A stretch of 64,000 bases of DNA from Paenibacillus glacialis. Its GTDB lineage: Bacteria > Bacillota > Bacilli > Paenibacillales > Paenibacillaceae. The stretch is taken from the NCBI RefSeq assembly GCF_001637205.1, contig NZ_LVJH01000017.1, forward strand, positions 62,001 through 126,000, read 5' to 3'. Position 1 is the stretch's first letter, and each line of letters opens with the position of its first letter. Shown here piece by piece: positions 54,637-62,923 of this stretch. The notes under the pieces are model-generated. The model was not told the DNA's origin, searched no databases, and saw only the letters and a program-made list of their open reading frames with translations. A program made the position numbers and the translations under genes.

Positions 54637-55998
54637 ATGAAAATAGCAGTCATAGGTTGTACACATGCCGGAACGGCAGCCATCGTAAATACCGCAAAAT
54701 TATATCCAGAAGCTGAAATTACCGTATATGAGCGTAATGATAATATATCTTTCTTGTCTTGTGGAATAGCATTGTATGTAGGTGGTGTGGTGAAAGATCC
54801 ACAGGGTCTGTTCTACTCTTCTCCAGATCAATTAGCTACACTGGGAGTCAATACAAAGATGCTTCATGAAGTGATAAATATAGATACAGAGGGCAAGCGA
54901 CTTACGGTACGTAATTTGGTGAACGGTGAGGAGTTTGGAGATACCTACGATAAATTGATTATGACGACAGGGTCATGGCCGATCATTCCGAAACTTGAGG
55001 GTATTGAATTAGAGAATATCTTGCTGTGTAAGAATTACAACCACTCGAACACGATTATCGAAAAGGCGAGTCAAGCGAAGCGTATAACGGTGGTCGGTGC
55101 AGGTTACATCGGCGTGGAATTGGTAGAAGCCTTTCAGATGAATGGTAAAGAAGTGACGCTGATTGACGGTGTCGATCGTATTCTTAACAAATATCTTGAT
55201 CCTGAGTTCACAGATGCGATCCAAGAGACGCTTCAGAGTAAGGGCATTAAGCTTGCACTGAATCAGACAGTAACTGCATTTGAAGGAACAGATGGTCGTG
55301 TGAGCAAAGTCATTACTTCACAAGGGGAGTATGAAACAGACTTGGTTATACTATGCATTGGCTTCCGTCCGAATACGGAATTGCTGAAAGGGCAAGTGGA
55401 TATGCTACCGAATGGTGCGATTATCGTGGATGATTATATGCAGACAAGTAAGAAGGATGTCTTTGCGGCAGGGGATAGCTGTGCGATTCATTACAATCCA
55501 ACTGGCAAACATGCCTACATCCCTCTTGCTACGAACGCTGTACGTATGGGTACTCTCGTTGCGCGCAACTTGATGGCTCAGACGATTCCTTATATGGGCA
55601 CGCAAAGTACATCAGGCATCAAAATATACGAAGACAATATCGCAGCTACAGGATTGACAGAATTATCCGCAATAGATGAAGGCTTACAGGTCGAGACAGT
55701 GAGCATGACCGACCATTACCGTCCTGAATTTATGCCAACATCAGAAAGCGTGACGTTGAAGGTTGTATTTGAAAAAGAAACACGCCGTATTGTCGGTGCC
55801 CAGCTTATGTCGAAGGTGGATCTCACACAATCGATTAATACGATCTCGGTATGTATTCAGAATCGGATGACAGTCGATCAGCTTGGATTCATCGACTTCT
55901 TCTTCCAACCGCACTACAACAAGCCATGGAACTTCCTGAACGCGGCTGGTTTACAGGCGTTGCCTGTGGTAGCTAAATCAGAACCAGTAATGGTTTAG
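54637..55998 (+). CDS. nox: H2O-forming NADH oxidase (Nox / CoADR-like)
   Basis: A 453-residue flavoprotein of the Nox family that oxidises NADH with oxygen, here expected to form water. The redox Cys42 is in NISFLSCGIALY and His10 is conserved; VVGAGYIGVELVEAF is the NADH-binding motif and FAAGDSCA the FAD motif. ATG at 54637 follows GGAGGAGG; the in-frame TTG at 54619 is part of the RBS area. Exact Fnr and near-exact Rex sites sit upstream. A strong terminator follows. Confidence 0.92.
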   Translation: MKIAVIGCTHAGTAAIVNTAKLYPEAEITVYERNDNISFLSCGIALYVGGVVKDPQGLFYSSPDQLATLGVNTKMLHEVINIDTEGKRLTVRNLVNGEEFGDTYDKLIMTTGSWPIIPKLEGIELENILLCKNYNHSNTIIEKASQAKRITVVGAGYIGVELVEAFQMNGKEVTLIDGVDRILNKYLDPEFTDAIQETLQSKGIKLALNQTVTAFEGTDGRVSKVITSQGEYETDLVILCIGFRPNTELLKGQVDMLPNGAIIVDDYMQTSKKDVFAAGDSCAIHYNPTGKHAYIPLATNAVRMGTLVARNLMAQTIPYMGTQSTSGIKIYEDNIAATGLTELSAIDEGLQVETVSMTDHYRPEFMPTSESVTLKVVFEKETRRIVGAQLMSKVDLTQSINTISVCIQNRMTVDQLGFIDFFFQPHYNKPWNFLNAAGLQALPVVAKSEPVMV

Positions 55999-56054
55999 GA
56001 CGACATATTTAGCGAACTAACGAATCAGTCTTCTATTGAAATAATCTAACAGGT

Positions 56055-56090
56055 AGACCCCTTGAAGCATACATCAAGGGGTCTTTCTGT
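56055..56090 (+). terminator. Terminator after nox
   Basis: AGACCCCTTGA (56055-56065) pairs with TCAAGGGGTCT (56074-56084), then TTCT. Confidence 0.88.
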
Positions 56091-56101
56091 ATAGAAATGT
56101 A

Positions 56102-56121
56102 AAAGTGACCAGGATCACTTT
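56102..56121. promoter_or_regulatory. Upstream Fnr-like palindrome before the formate/nitrite channel
   Basis: AAAGTGA-CCAGGA-TCACTTT is a perfect 7-bp inverted repeat with 6-bp spacer; it matches TGTGA-N6-TCACA at 8 of 10 positions. It precedes a second, better site by about 30 bp. Confidence 0.4.
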
Positions 56122-56139
56122 GCGCAAATCATAACTATT

Positions 56140-56157
56140 TTGTGAAAACTTTCACTA
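56140..56157. promoter_or_regulatory. Combined Fnr/Rex-type site before the formate/nitrite channel
   Basis: TTGTGAA-AACT-TTCACTA matches the Rex consensus at 12 of 14 fixed positions and, read as TGTGA-N6-TCACT, the Fnr consensus at 9 of 10. About 107 bp upstream of the start codon. Confidence 0.5.
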
Positions 56158-56263
56158 CAATTCATTTATTGTGACATTTATTACGTTTAGAAGTGAAAGA
56201 TTTACGTTACAATCATAATAATAGATTAGATTTTAACTAAATTGGATTAGAGGGGATAGGATC

Positions 56264-57100
56264 ATGGCCTATTACAAACCTCAGCAAATTGCTGAAATTA
56301 CAGTTGAGATGGGTACGAAGAAAGCCCATAATCGACTTGCAACGGTACTCATTCTTGGTTTCTTAGGTGGCGCCTTTATTGCACTTGGATTTCTGCTCGA
56401 TATTCGTGTTATCGCCGGAGCACCAAAAGAATGGAGTTCCATCGTTAATTTCATTGGAGCATCCGTCTTTCCAGTAGGACTTATTCTTGTATTACTGGCT
56501 GGAGGTGAACTGCTAACAGGTAATATGATGGCAGTGCCACTGGCTCGTATGGCGAAGAAGATTTCGACATGGGAAATGTTGAAGAATCTAATACTAATTA
56601 CATTATCTAACTTTGTAGGAGCAATATTCGTCGCTTACTTTTTCGGACATATCGTTGGGCTGACGGAAACGGGCGTGTATTTGGAGAAAGTAGTGGATAT
56701 GGCGGGGCATAAATTAGATGCAACTTTTCTACAAGCCTTCGTCTCAGGCGTAGGATGTAACTGGTTAGTAGCTCTAGCGGTATGGTTATCTTATGGATCG
56801 GATAATATAAGTGGCAAAATATTAGGGATATGGTTCCCGACAATGGCCTTTGTGGCTATAGGATTTCAGCACGTTGTAGCGAATATGTTTCTTATTCCAG
56901 CAGCTATCTTTGCGGGTCACTATTCATGGGGAGAATATTTGATAAATTTCGTACCTGTTTGGTTAGGCAATTTAACGGGTGGCGTAATCTTTGTCGCTGC
57001 AGCTTATTGGGTAGCCTATCTACGTGAACAACAAGCGACTTCGCTTACGGTTACGGATAGTATCTCGAAAGCGAGTGCATCACAAAAACGTGCGTTGTAA
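56264..57100 (+). CDS. Formate/nitrite transporter (FocA/NirC family)
   Basis: A 278-residue pentameric channel subunit of the FNT family. Six membrane helices are visible; GGAFIALGFLLDI, LAGGELLTGNMM, and AFVSGVGCNWLVALAVWLSYG carry the conserved FNT loop features. AGGGGATAGGATC precedes the ATG. The flanking molybdopterin enzyme favours formate, nearby Fnr-type sites favour anaerobic expression; nitrite or hydrosulfide cannot be excluded. A hairpin terminator follows. Confidence 0.92.
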   Translation: MAYYKPQQIAEITVEMGTKKAHNRLATVLILGFLGGAFIALGFLLDIRVIAGAPKEWSSIVNFIGASVFPVGLILVLLAGGELLTGNMMAVPLARMAKKISTWEMLKNLILITLSNFVGAIFVAYFFGHIVGLTETGVYLEKVVDMAGHKLDATFLQAFVSGVGCNWLVALAVWLSYGSDNISGKILGIWFPTMAFVAIGFQHVVANMFLIPAAIFAGHYSWGEYLINFVPVWLGNLTGGVIFVAAAYWVAYLREQQATSLTVTDSISKASASQKRAL

Positions 57101-57133
57101 GCTATATTTTTCATAGGGTGTATATGATAAGTT

Positions 57134-57178
57134 AGGTCGGTCTTTTCCTAATGGAATTTTAGGGAGGTCGACCTTTTT
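57134..57178 (+). terminator. Terminator after the FNT gene
   Basis: AGGTCG (57134-57139) pairs with CGACCT (57169-57174), with an inner CCTAA/TTAGG stem, followed by TTTTT. Confidence 0.75.
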
Positions 57179-57317
57179 GGCATATGCGTAGCTTTCAACT
57201 GGTTTAGCCATGTTTTATTGGTTTTTCTTTGCGGAATTGAAGGTGTAGATTTATGATAGAAGTAGATTAAGGTCAGATGACGTTTATATAAAAAGATCCT
57301 AAAGGAGTGTAGCAGAG

Positions 57318-59384
57318 ATGATCGAACAAGAGAATGGTGTGTTTCCAGCGGTATGTCCGCTCGATTGCCCGGATACATGTGGTCTGCTACTGCATAAAGA
57401 GAAGGGCAAGATTGTAAAAGTTACAGGGAACCCCGACCATCCAATTACGCAGGGAGCAATCTGCAATAAAGTAAGAAACATGACAGAGCGTGTATATCAT
57501 CCTGATCGGATACTATATCCAATGAGACGAACGGGAGCTAAGGGTGAAGGTCAATTCGAGCGGATCTCTTGGGATGAGGCTGTTAGTGAGATTACAAGTC
57601 GTCTGAAACAGTGCATTCGTGATCATGGGTCGGAGTCTATTCTACCCTATAGCTTCTATGGAAATATGGGGATTCTCAGTGTAGATGGGATGGACCGTCG
57701 ATTCTTCAATGCGCTTGGAGCAAGTCGCTTGAAGCAGTCCATTTGTAACTCCGCGGGTACAGCAGGCTGGAGATACACGATGGGCTTTAATGGTGGAACT
57801 AGCCCAGAAGACACGATAAATGCCGATGTTATTATCGTATGGGGCGGTAACATCATCAGCACCAACATGCATCAAGTGGTGTTAGCGGAGCAAGCTCGTA
57901 AACGGGGTGCGAAGGTTATCGTCATTGATGTACACCGTAATAGAACAGCACAATGGGCTGATTGGTTTATTCCCCTCTATCCAGGCACTGATGCTGCTCT
58001 GGCACTGGGGATGATGCATGTGATGTTCCGAGATGATCTTGTGAACGAACAATTTATGAAGCAATACACCATCGGACGTGAGGAACTTTGTAAGCATGTA
58101 CAGTCGTATACGCCAGAAAGAGTGTCTCGTATTACAGGAGTTCCCATTGAAGATATTGAGAAGCTTGCTGTCATGTATGGACGCGCAGATACTTCTTACA
58201 TTCATATTGGGAATGGTCTTCAGCATCATGATAATGGGGGTATGAATGTACGGAGCATTACTTGTTTGCCTGCCTTGACAGGACAATGGCTAAGACGTGG
58301 TGGTGGAGCTTCGAGATCTAATGGGGGCTATGCGCAGATGAATAGCGCTAAGCTTGAGCGGCCTCAGCTTCGCCCTAATCCTAAAGCACGCACAATCAAT
58401 ATGAATCGTATCGCTGAAGCTCTCGAATGGGAAGACAATCCTGTTAAGGCGTTATTCGTATATTGTAGTAACCCTGTTGTCGTCGCACCGGATGCAGACA
58501 GAGTGAAGCGGGGATTCGCCCGTGAAGATATATTTACGGTCGTACACGACTTGTTCCTCACAGATACAGCGAAGTATGCAGATATTGTGTTACCAGCCAC
58601 ATCATCATTTGAAAGTACGGATCTCTTTAGTTCATACTGGCACCAATATATCCAACTGCAAGAGCCTGTCATTCCTGCACAAGGTGAGAGTAAGAGTAAT
58701 ATGGAGCTGTTCTCGCTTTTGGGACGTGCGATGGGTATGGATGAAGAGCCTTTTAGCCAAAGTGAAGAGGATATGATTACGGAGGCGTTACAATATCCAT
58801 CGAACCCGTATCTGAATGGTGTGACACTTAAAGCACTGAAAGAGCACCAATTTGTGAAGCTGGATATGACGCCACAACAGACCTTTCTTGAACGCCTACC
58901 GACACGATCGGGTAGAATAGAGCTATATTCATCGGCGATGATGGAGGCAGGGTTACCTCCACTACCGGAGTACGTTCCCCTTCACGAAGGTTATGATGGA
59001 GAACGCCGTCCAGGAGTAGATGATCAGTACCCACTGATGTTCATCTCACCACCGAATCATAACTTTCTAAATTCTACCTTTGCTAATGTGGAGAAGCTTC
59101 AAAGAATCGAAAAAGCTCCGACGCTGCAAATTCATCCACAGGATGCTGCAGTAAGGGGAATTAAAGATCATGATGATGTGATCGTATTTAATCTACGTGG
59201 GCGTTATGAGTTGAAGGCTATTGTTACGGATAAAATGCTTCCAGGTACTGTGATCAGTCAAGGATTATGGTGGGAAAAAGATGGACGGAAACAACGTGCC
59301 AACGTATTAACACCAGATCGACTAGCAGATATGGGAGAAGGAGCAACCTTTTTTTCAACAACAGTTGAAGTAAAGCTGCAGTGA
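57318..59384 (+). CDS. Molybdopterin oxidoreductase with [4Fe-4S] domain (YyaE/formate dehydrogenase-like)
   Basis: A 688-residue member of the DMSO reductase superfamily. The N-terminal cluster ligands are Cys13, Cys17, Cys21 and Cys49 (CPLDCPDTCG, GAICNK). QSICNSAGTAGWRYTMGFN likely holds the Mo-coordinating Cys; IVWGGNIISTNMHQ and a C-terminal molydopterin-dinucleotide domain follow. No Tat signal, so cytoplasmic. Resembles B. subtilis YyaE. Formate dehydrogenase activity is suggested by the adjacent FNT and fhs but not proved; other oxo-transfer reactions are possible. AAGGAG precedes the ATG. Confidence 0.9.
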   Translation: MIEQENGVFPAVCPLDCPDTCGLLLHKEKGKIVKVTGNPDHPITQGAICNKVRNMTERVYHPDRILYPMRRTGAKGEGQFERISWDEAVSEITSRLKQCIRDHGSESILPYSFYGNMGILSVDGMDRRFFNALGASRLKQSICNSAGTAGWRYTMGFNGGTSPEDTINADVIIVWGGNIISTNMHQVVLAEQARKRGAKVIVIDVHRNRTAQWADWFIPLYPGTDAALALGMMHVMFRDDLVNEQFMKQYTIGREELCKHVQSYTPERVSRITGVPIEDIEKLAVMYGRADTSYIHIGNGLQHHDNGGMNVRSITCLPALTGQWLRRGGGASRSNGGYAQMNSAKLERPQLRPNPKARTINMNRIAEALEWEDNPVKALFVYCSNPVVVAPDADRVKRGFAREDIFTVVHDLFLTDTAKYADIVLPATSSFESTDLFSSYWHQYIQLQEPVIPAQGESKSNMELFSLLGRAMGMDEEPFSQSEEDMITEALQYPSNPYLNGVTLKALKEHQFVKLDMTPQQTFLERLPTRSGRIELYSSAMMEAGLPPLPEYVPLHEGYDGERRPGVDDQYPLMFISPPNHNFLNSTFANVEKLQRIEKAPTLQIHPQDAAVRGIKDHDDVIVFNLRGRYELKAIVTDKMLPGTVISQGLWWEKDGRKQRANVLTPDRLADMGEGATFFSTTVEVKLQ

Positions 59385-59462
59385 AATAGGTTTCAATTAT
59401 TTTGATTATGATATGAATCTATAAATCTATGTATCTATGAATCATCTGGGAGATTACAACTT

Positions 59463-60686
59463 ATGAGAATGTTACAAACTTACCCGAAAGAAGTGAAGGT
59501 GTTTCTCCTTGCAAGTCTGATCAATTCTACGGGTAGCGCGCTGATGTGGCCCCTAACAACGATGTTTGTATTTGATGAATTGGGACATAATATGGCAGAT
59601 GCTGGGCTTGTTATCTTAATTCAAGCTTTAGGTGGAATCATAGGGCAATTATTAGGGGGATCATTGTATCATCGGGTAGGGGTTAAGAAGCTTATTGTGG
59701 GATCATTAGTTCTGAACGCATTAGGACTATTCGCACTGCCTGTGACTAGCCAATACTGGTATTTCTATATGGCGTTAATGGGGTTTATCGGGTTTTGTAA
59801 TGCGTTATCTTTACCTGCTATTCAGGCATTTATCGGGTTTCGATTTGCCGATCGGCGTGGAGAGTTATTTAATATTATTTATGTTGCTAACAATATTGGG
59901 GTAGCCTTAGGGACCGCTCTGAGTGGTTTTTTAGCAGACATTTCGTACAAGCTCACCTTTATCGCGAATGGTCTAACTTCGGCTGTATTTGCAGTGTTCT
60001 TTCTCATCTACTTGAATCGACTCGATGGCCAGCAGGGTGAAGTACATTTAGACAAAAGAAATACATCGACCTCTGACGAGAGCATATGGCGGTTGCTTGG
60101 GAATACACGCATTTATTTATATTTGGGTATAGGATCGATGTTTATTTTGTTGGGTAACTCGATGTGGAATTCGGGCGTGTCTCCATTCATTATTTCAGAA
60201 GGATTTCCGAAGAAAGCGTATGGATTCCTCTGGACGTTGAATGGTATTCTAATCTTCGTGGCTCAACCTGTCATCAGTCTATTAAAGAGGTGGCTGGCGA
60301 AATCCTCTTCTTCGCAAATGACGATGAGTGCTGTTTTTTATTTATTATCATATATCGTGATATTAATAACACATAATTATCCTGGATTAGTATTAGCGAT
60401 GGTCCTAGCGACGTTAGGTGAAATGCTAATATCACCTGCTATTCCTGCATTTATCTCAGATCATGCAGGTCGAGCGGCCCCTTTCTACATTGGGCTGAGT
60501 GGAGGGGTTGGTGCTATCGGAAGGGTTATAGGACCCTATACGATGGGCCTCTTATATGATGGAGGTGGACTCATTCCAGTCGCATGGCTAGCTATAGGTA
60601 CAGCTGCGATCGGTGTAGTGTTCTTCATAGTACATGCCACTCAGAATAGAGTTATGAAGCCCGAAATGGAATCATCTGCAGTCTAA
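59463..60686 (+). CDS. MFS transporter
   Basis: A 407-residue major facilitator with twelve predicted helices. DELGHNMADAGLVILIQALG, the motif-A-like LYHRVGVKKLIVG loop (about 78-90) and the mid-protein loop around residues 190-215 fit. It follows the molybdopterin enzyme by 78 bp and precedes a GNAT gene. Its substrate is unknown; a drug/H+ type is likely from length. No terminator is seen between it and the oxidoreductase gene, so read-through is possible. Confidence 0.9.
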   Translation: MRMLQTYPKEVKVFLLASLINSTGSALMWPLTTMFVFDELGHNMADAGLVILIQALGGIIGQLLGGSLYHRVGVKKLIVGSLVLNALGLFALPVTSQYWYFYMALMGFIGFCNALSLPAIQAFIGFRFADRRGELFNIIYVANNIGVALGTALSGFLADISYKLTFIANGLTSAVFAVFFLIYLNRLDGQQGEVHLDKRNTSTSDESIWRLLGNTRIYLYLGIGSMFILLGNSMWNSGVSPFIISEGFPKKAYGFLWTLNGILIFVAQPVISLLKRWLAKSSSSQMTMSAVFYLLSYIVILITHNYPGLVLAMVLATLGEMLISPAIPAFISDHAGRAAPFYIGLSGGVGAIGRVIGPYTMGLLYDGGGLIPVAWLAIGTAAIGVVFFIVHATQNRVMKPEMESSAV

Positions 60687-60720
60687 CGGTTGTAACAGGA
60701 GTCTTGAAAAGGGGTGCAAT

Positions 60721-61218
60721 ATGTTGAGGATTAACCAACGAACGCTTACAATACGCTTATCTGAAATGAGAGATGCGCAACAGATCATGGCTCTGGACAC
60801 CGTTGTATGGGATGATTACAGTTCTCCTGAGCCTTTAAATTGGACATCAAGGGAAGACTTCTTACGACATTGTCACCCAGGGTCGCAGTTGGTAGCTCTC
60901 GTTGATGAACAATTGTGCGGGTATGTTGGATTTCGTTATCCTACGATGATCAGAACGAATCACCATGTGTATGAGATCAACATTGCCGTTCACCCACAAT
61001 ATCAGCATGAGGGAATTGGGACAAGACTGATGGATATGGTGAAAGCGTGGGCATCAGAGCAAGGTATGAAAAAGTTGAGTTTACGTGTACTTTCTTCCAA
61101 TGCTGCTGCTTTGAAATTTTATGAGAAATGCGGTTTCGTTATCGAAGGTCGTCTAGTTAATGAATTTCATGTAAATGGACGATATGTAGATGATGTCTTG
61201 ATGGGATATTTTTTTTGA
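60721..61218 (+). CDS. GNAT family N-acetyltransferase
   Basis: A 165-residue acetyltransferase of the RimI/RimJ type. The acetyl-CoA motif is HPQYQHEGIGTRLMDMVKAW (about 91-110), followed by LRVLSSNAAALKFYEKCGFV. It starts 34 bp after the MFS stop with AAAAGGGG upstream. A hairpin terminator follows (61271-61305). Substrate unknown; perhaps works with the MFS gene in one transcript. Confidence 0.92.
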   Translation: MLRINQRTLTIRLSEMRDAQQIMALDTVVWDDYSSPEPLNWTSREDFLRHCHPGSQLVALVDEQLCGYVGFRYPTMIRTNHHVYEINIAVHPQYQHEGIGTRLMDMVKAWASEQGMKKLSLRVLSSNAAALKFYEKCGFVIEGRLVNEFHVNGRYVDDVLMGYFF

Positions 61219-61270
61219 ATTAGAGAGCGATGCAGGGATCAATGGATCAGGAAGATAATATCTGTATCAA

Positions 61271-61305
61271 AACAATCTGTCATTTCGTAATACGGATTGT
61301 TCTTT
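61271..61305 (+). terminator. Terminator after the GNAT gene
   Basis: AACAATCTGT (61271-61280) pairs with ACGGATTGTT (61292-61301), one mismatch/wobble, then CTTTT. Confidence 0.7.
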
Positions 61306-61344
61306 TAATTCATATGTAATATATAGTTATAGAATGGGGGGGAT

Positions 61345-61680
61345 ATGATGAAAAAAGTACATTGTCAACATTGTGCTAAACATATTGAAGACCGTGGAGA
61401 TTTGGTTGTGGTTCAAAAAGGGATATGGGGAATTGAACCGTATCATAATACTAAATGTTACGGAGCTGTTGCCAAGGGATTATCTGGATTACTTGTAAGT
61501 GGACCCATTAACTCAAAGGTAAATAGGTTATCTATTATTTTTACTGCTATCATAACGATTGTTGCGTTTTTTTTGAATATTCCTGGAGTAGTTAAGTTGG
61601 TAGTTCTCTTTTATTTGTTATACGTAGTTTCAATTAGAGCGTGGTCTTGGTTCAATTATGAACGACATTTATCTACATAG
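61345..61680 (+). CDS. Zinc-ribbon small membrane protein
   Basis: A 111-residue protein. The N-terminus has CQHC (residues about 6-9) and a later Cys in YHNTKCYGAV, like a zinc-ribbon; two hydrophobic helices (about 62-100) follow, then a short tail. GGGGGG precedes ATG at 61345 (61348 also possible). I do not recognise a family. Its stop codon lies inside the 44-bp dispersed repeat. Confidence 0.7.
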   Translation: MMKKVHCQHCAKHIEDRGDLVVVQKGIWGIEPYHNTKCYGAVAKGLSGLLVSGPINSKVNRLSIIFTAIITIVAFFLNIPGVVKLVVLFYLLYVVSIRAWSWFNYERHLST

Positions 61681-61716
61681 ATTGAATTAAAGTTTGCGCT
61701 CACAAGTTCAATCATT
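61673..61716 (+). repeat. 44-bp dispersed repeat, copy B
   Basis: Matches 38900-38943 (reverse strand) at 43 of 44 bases. It supplies the stop codon of the upstream small membrane protein gene and ends 37 bp before the MOSC gene start. Confidence 0.8.
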
Positions 61717-61737
61717 TCTAAAGAGAATCATGAATGT

Positions 61738-61747
61738 GGGGGGGGGG
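61738..61747 (+). repeat. G10 homopolymer at the MOSC gene start
   Basis: Ten G residues lie 6 bp upstream of the preferred GTG (61754) and inside the longer reading from ATG 61730. Slippage could change spacing or, with the longer start, the frame. Confidence 0.6.
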
Positions 61748-61753
61748 CGTAGC

Positions 61754-62416
61754 GTGAGCCGACAATTGATTTCGCTAAATGTGGGGAAACCCATAACCGT
61801 TGAATATAAAGGCAAAGAGCTAGAGACAGGAATTTACAAGCAGTCGGTACAGGGTAATGTCTTTTTGGGTAACGAGTTATTTGATGGGGACGGGCAAGCG
61901 GATCTAGTTCATCATGGTGGGCCAGACAAAGCGGTATGTGTATACCCATATGAGCATTATCCTTACTGGGAGACCCAACTGGGAAAGCCTCTTGACTATG
62001 CAGCATTCGGTGAGAACTTAACTGTCACAGGCATGCTGGAAACCGACGTGTGCATTGGGGATATCTTTCAGGTAGGAGAAGCCGTTCTACAAGTTAGTCA
62101 GCCTAGATATCCCTGTTTTAAACTTTCCCAGAAACATGGGGCATCGGATCTTCCTGCCCAAGTTCTGAAGACTGGATTTAGTGGATTCTATTTCAGGGTA
62201 TTACAGACAGGTTATATCAGCGGAACTTCAGCTATTCATAAGCATGAGTCGCATCCTGCACAAGTAAAGGTAGTCGAAATCCTGCGTCTTCTCGCTAGTG
62301 CTCGTACAGATAGAGACCAAGATACGTTGCAACGTATGATGGAATTGGACGTTCTGGCGTCTGTCGTAAAAGAAAAGTTCCAAAGATGGCTGGATGAAGC
62401 TCCATTGAATGGATAG
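61754..62416 (+). CDS. MOSC domain protein (YiiM-like)
   Basis: A 220-residue protein of the MOSC superfamily, related to molybdenum-cofactor sulfurase C-terminal domains and YiiM. Conserved stretches: QLISLNVGKPITVEYKGKEL, DGQADLVHHGGPDKAVCVYP and VSQPRYPCFKLSQKHG (conserved Cys). GTG at 61754 gives the usual family N-terminus; ATG at 61730 would add GGGRS and read through G10. May handle N-hydroxylated bases or sulfur on Moco. Convergent with the DUF2164 gene. Confidence 0.88.
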   Translation: MSRQLISLNVGKPITVEYKGKELETGIYKQSVQGNVFLGNELFDGDGQADLVHHGGPDKAVCVYPYEHYPYWETQLGKPLDYAAFGENLTVTGMLETDVCIGDIFQVGEAVLQVSQPRYPCFKLSQKHGASDLPAQVLKTGFSGFYFRVLQTGYISGTSAIHKHESHPAQVKVVEILRLLASARTDRDQDTLQRMMELDVLASVVKEKFQRWLDEAPLNG

Positions 62417-62440
62417 CGTGAACACGTTCTCGTTGTATCA

Positions 62441-62695
62441 TTAGCGCGTTTGCTTTATTTGGTACTCCAATGCATATAGATCTTCCTCAAGTGAACTCAT
62501 CTGTTGTCGCACTAAGTGTCTGGAGTCACTAAGTGCTTGATTATAAACAATGGGCGCTAGATGCGACATGAAGAAATCGAATACGCCGTCTGCGGCTAGA
62601 TCACCAATCGTCTCATCGCGTTCTTCTTCGAAATATTGCTGGATACGCTGTATGACTTGATCTCGTTGTTCTTTGGGTAATTTCATCGTTTTCAT
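62441..62695 (-). CDS. DUF2164 family protein
   Basis: An 84-residue helical protein. LPKEQRDQVIQRIQQYFEEE and GDLAADGVFDFFMSHLAPIV, then YNQALSDSRHLVRQQMSSLE, match DUF2164. AAAAAGGGG precedes the ATG at 62695. Function unknown; it probably contributes a small cytosolic protein. Convergent with the MOSC gene, ends 24 bp from it. Confidence 0.85.
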   Translation of the reverse strand: MKTMKLPKEQRDQVIQRIQQYFEEERDETIGDLAADGVFDFFMSHLAPIVYNQALSDSRHLVRQQMSSLEEDLYALEYQIKQTR

Positions 62696-62923
62696 GGTAT
62701 TAATCGGACCCCTTTTTTGTTTCTAGTCTCTGGATTTCATATTATCGTAATGGAAGCTCGCGGTCAAAAAGGTCTGTCTGAATAATGGTGTAAGCACATT
62801 TGGGTGAATCTACAAGGACGTGCTGTTATTGAACTATCCGCATTTTACAGGTATATTTGTATGAAGTAATTTATGTACGAGACAACATAAGACATATATC
62901 TCAACAATGAAAGGTTGATTGCA

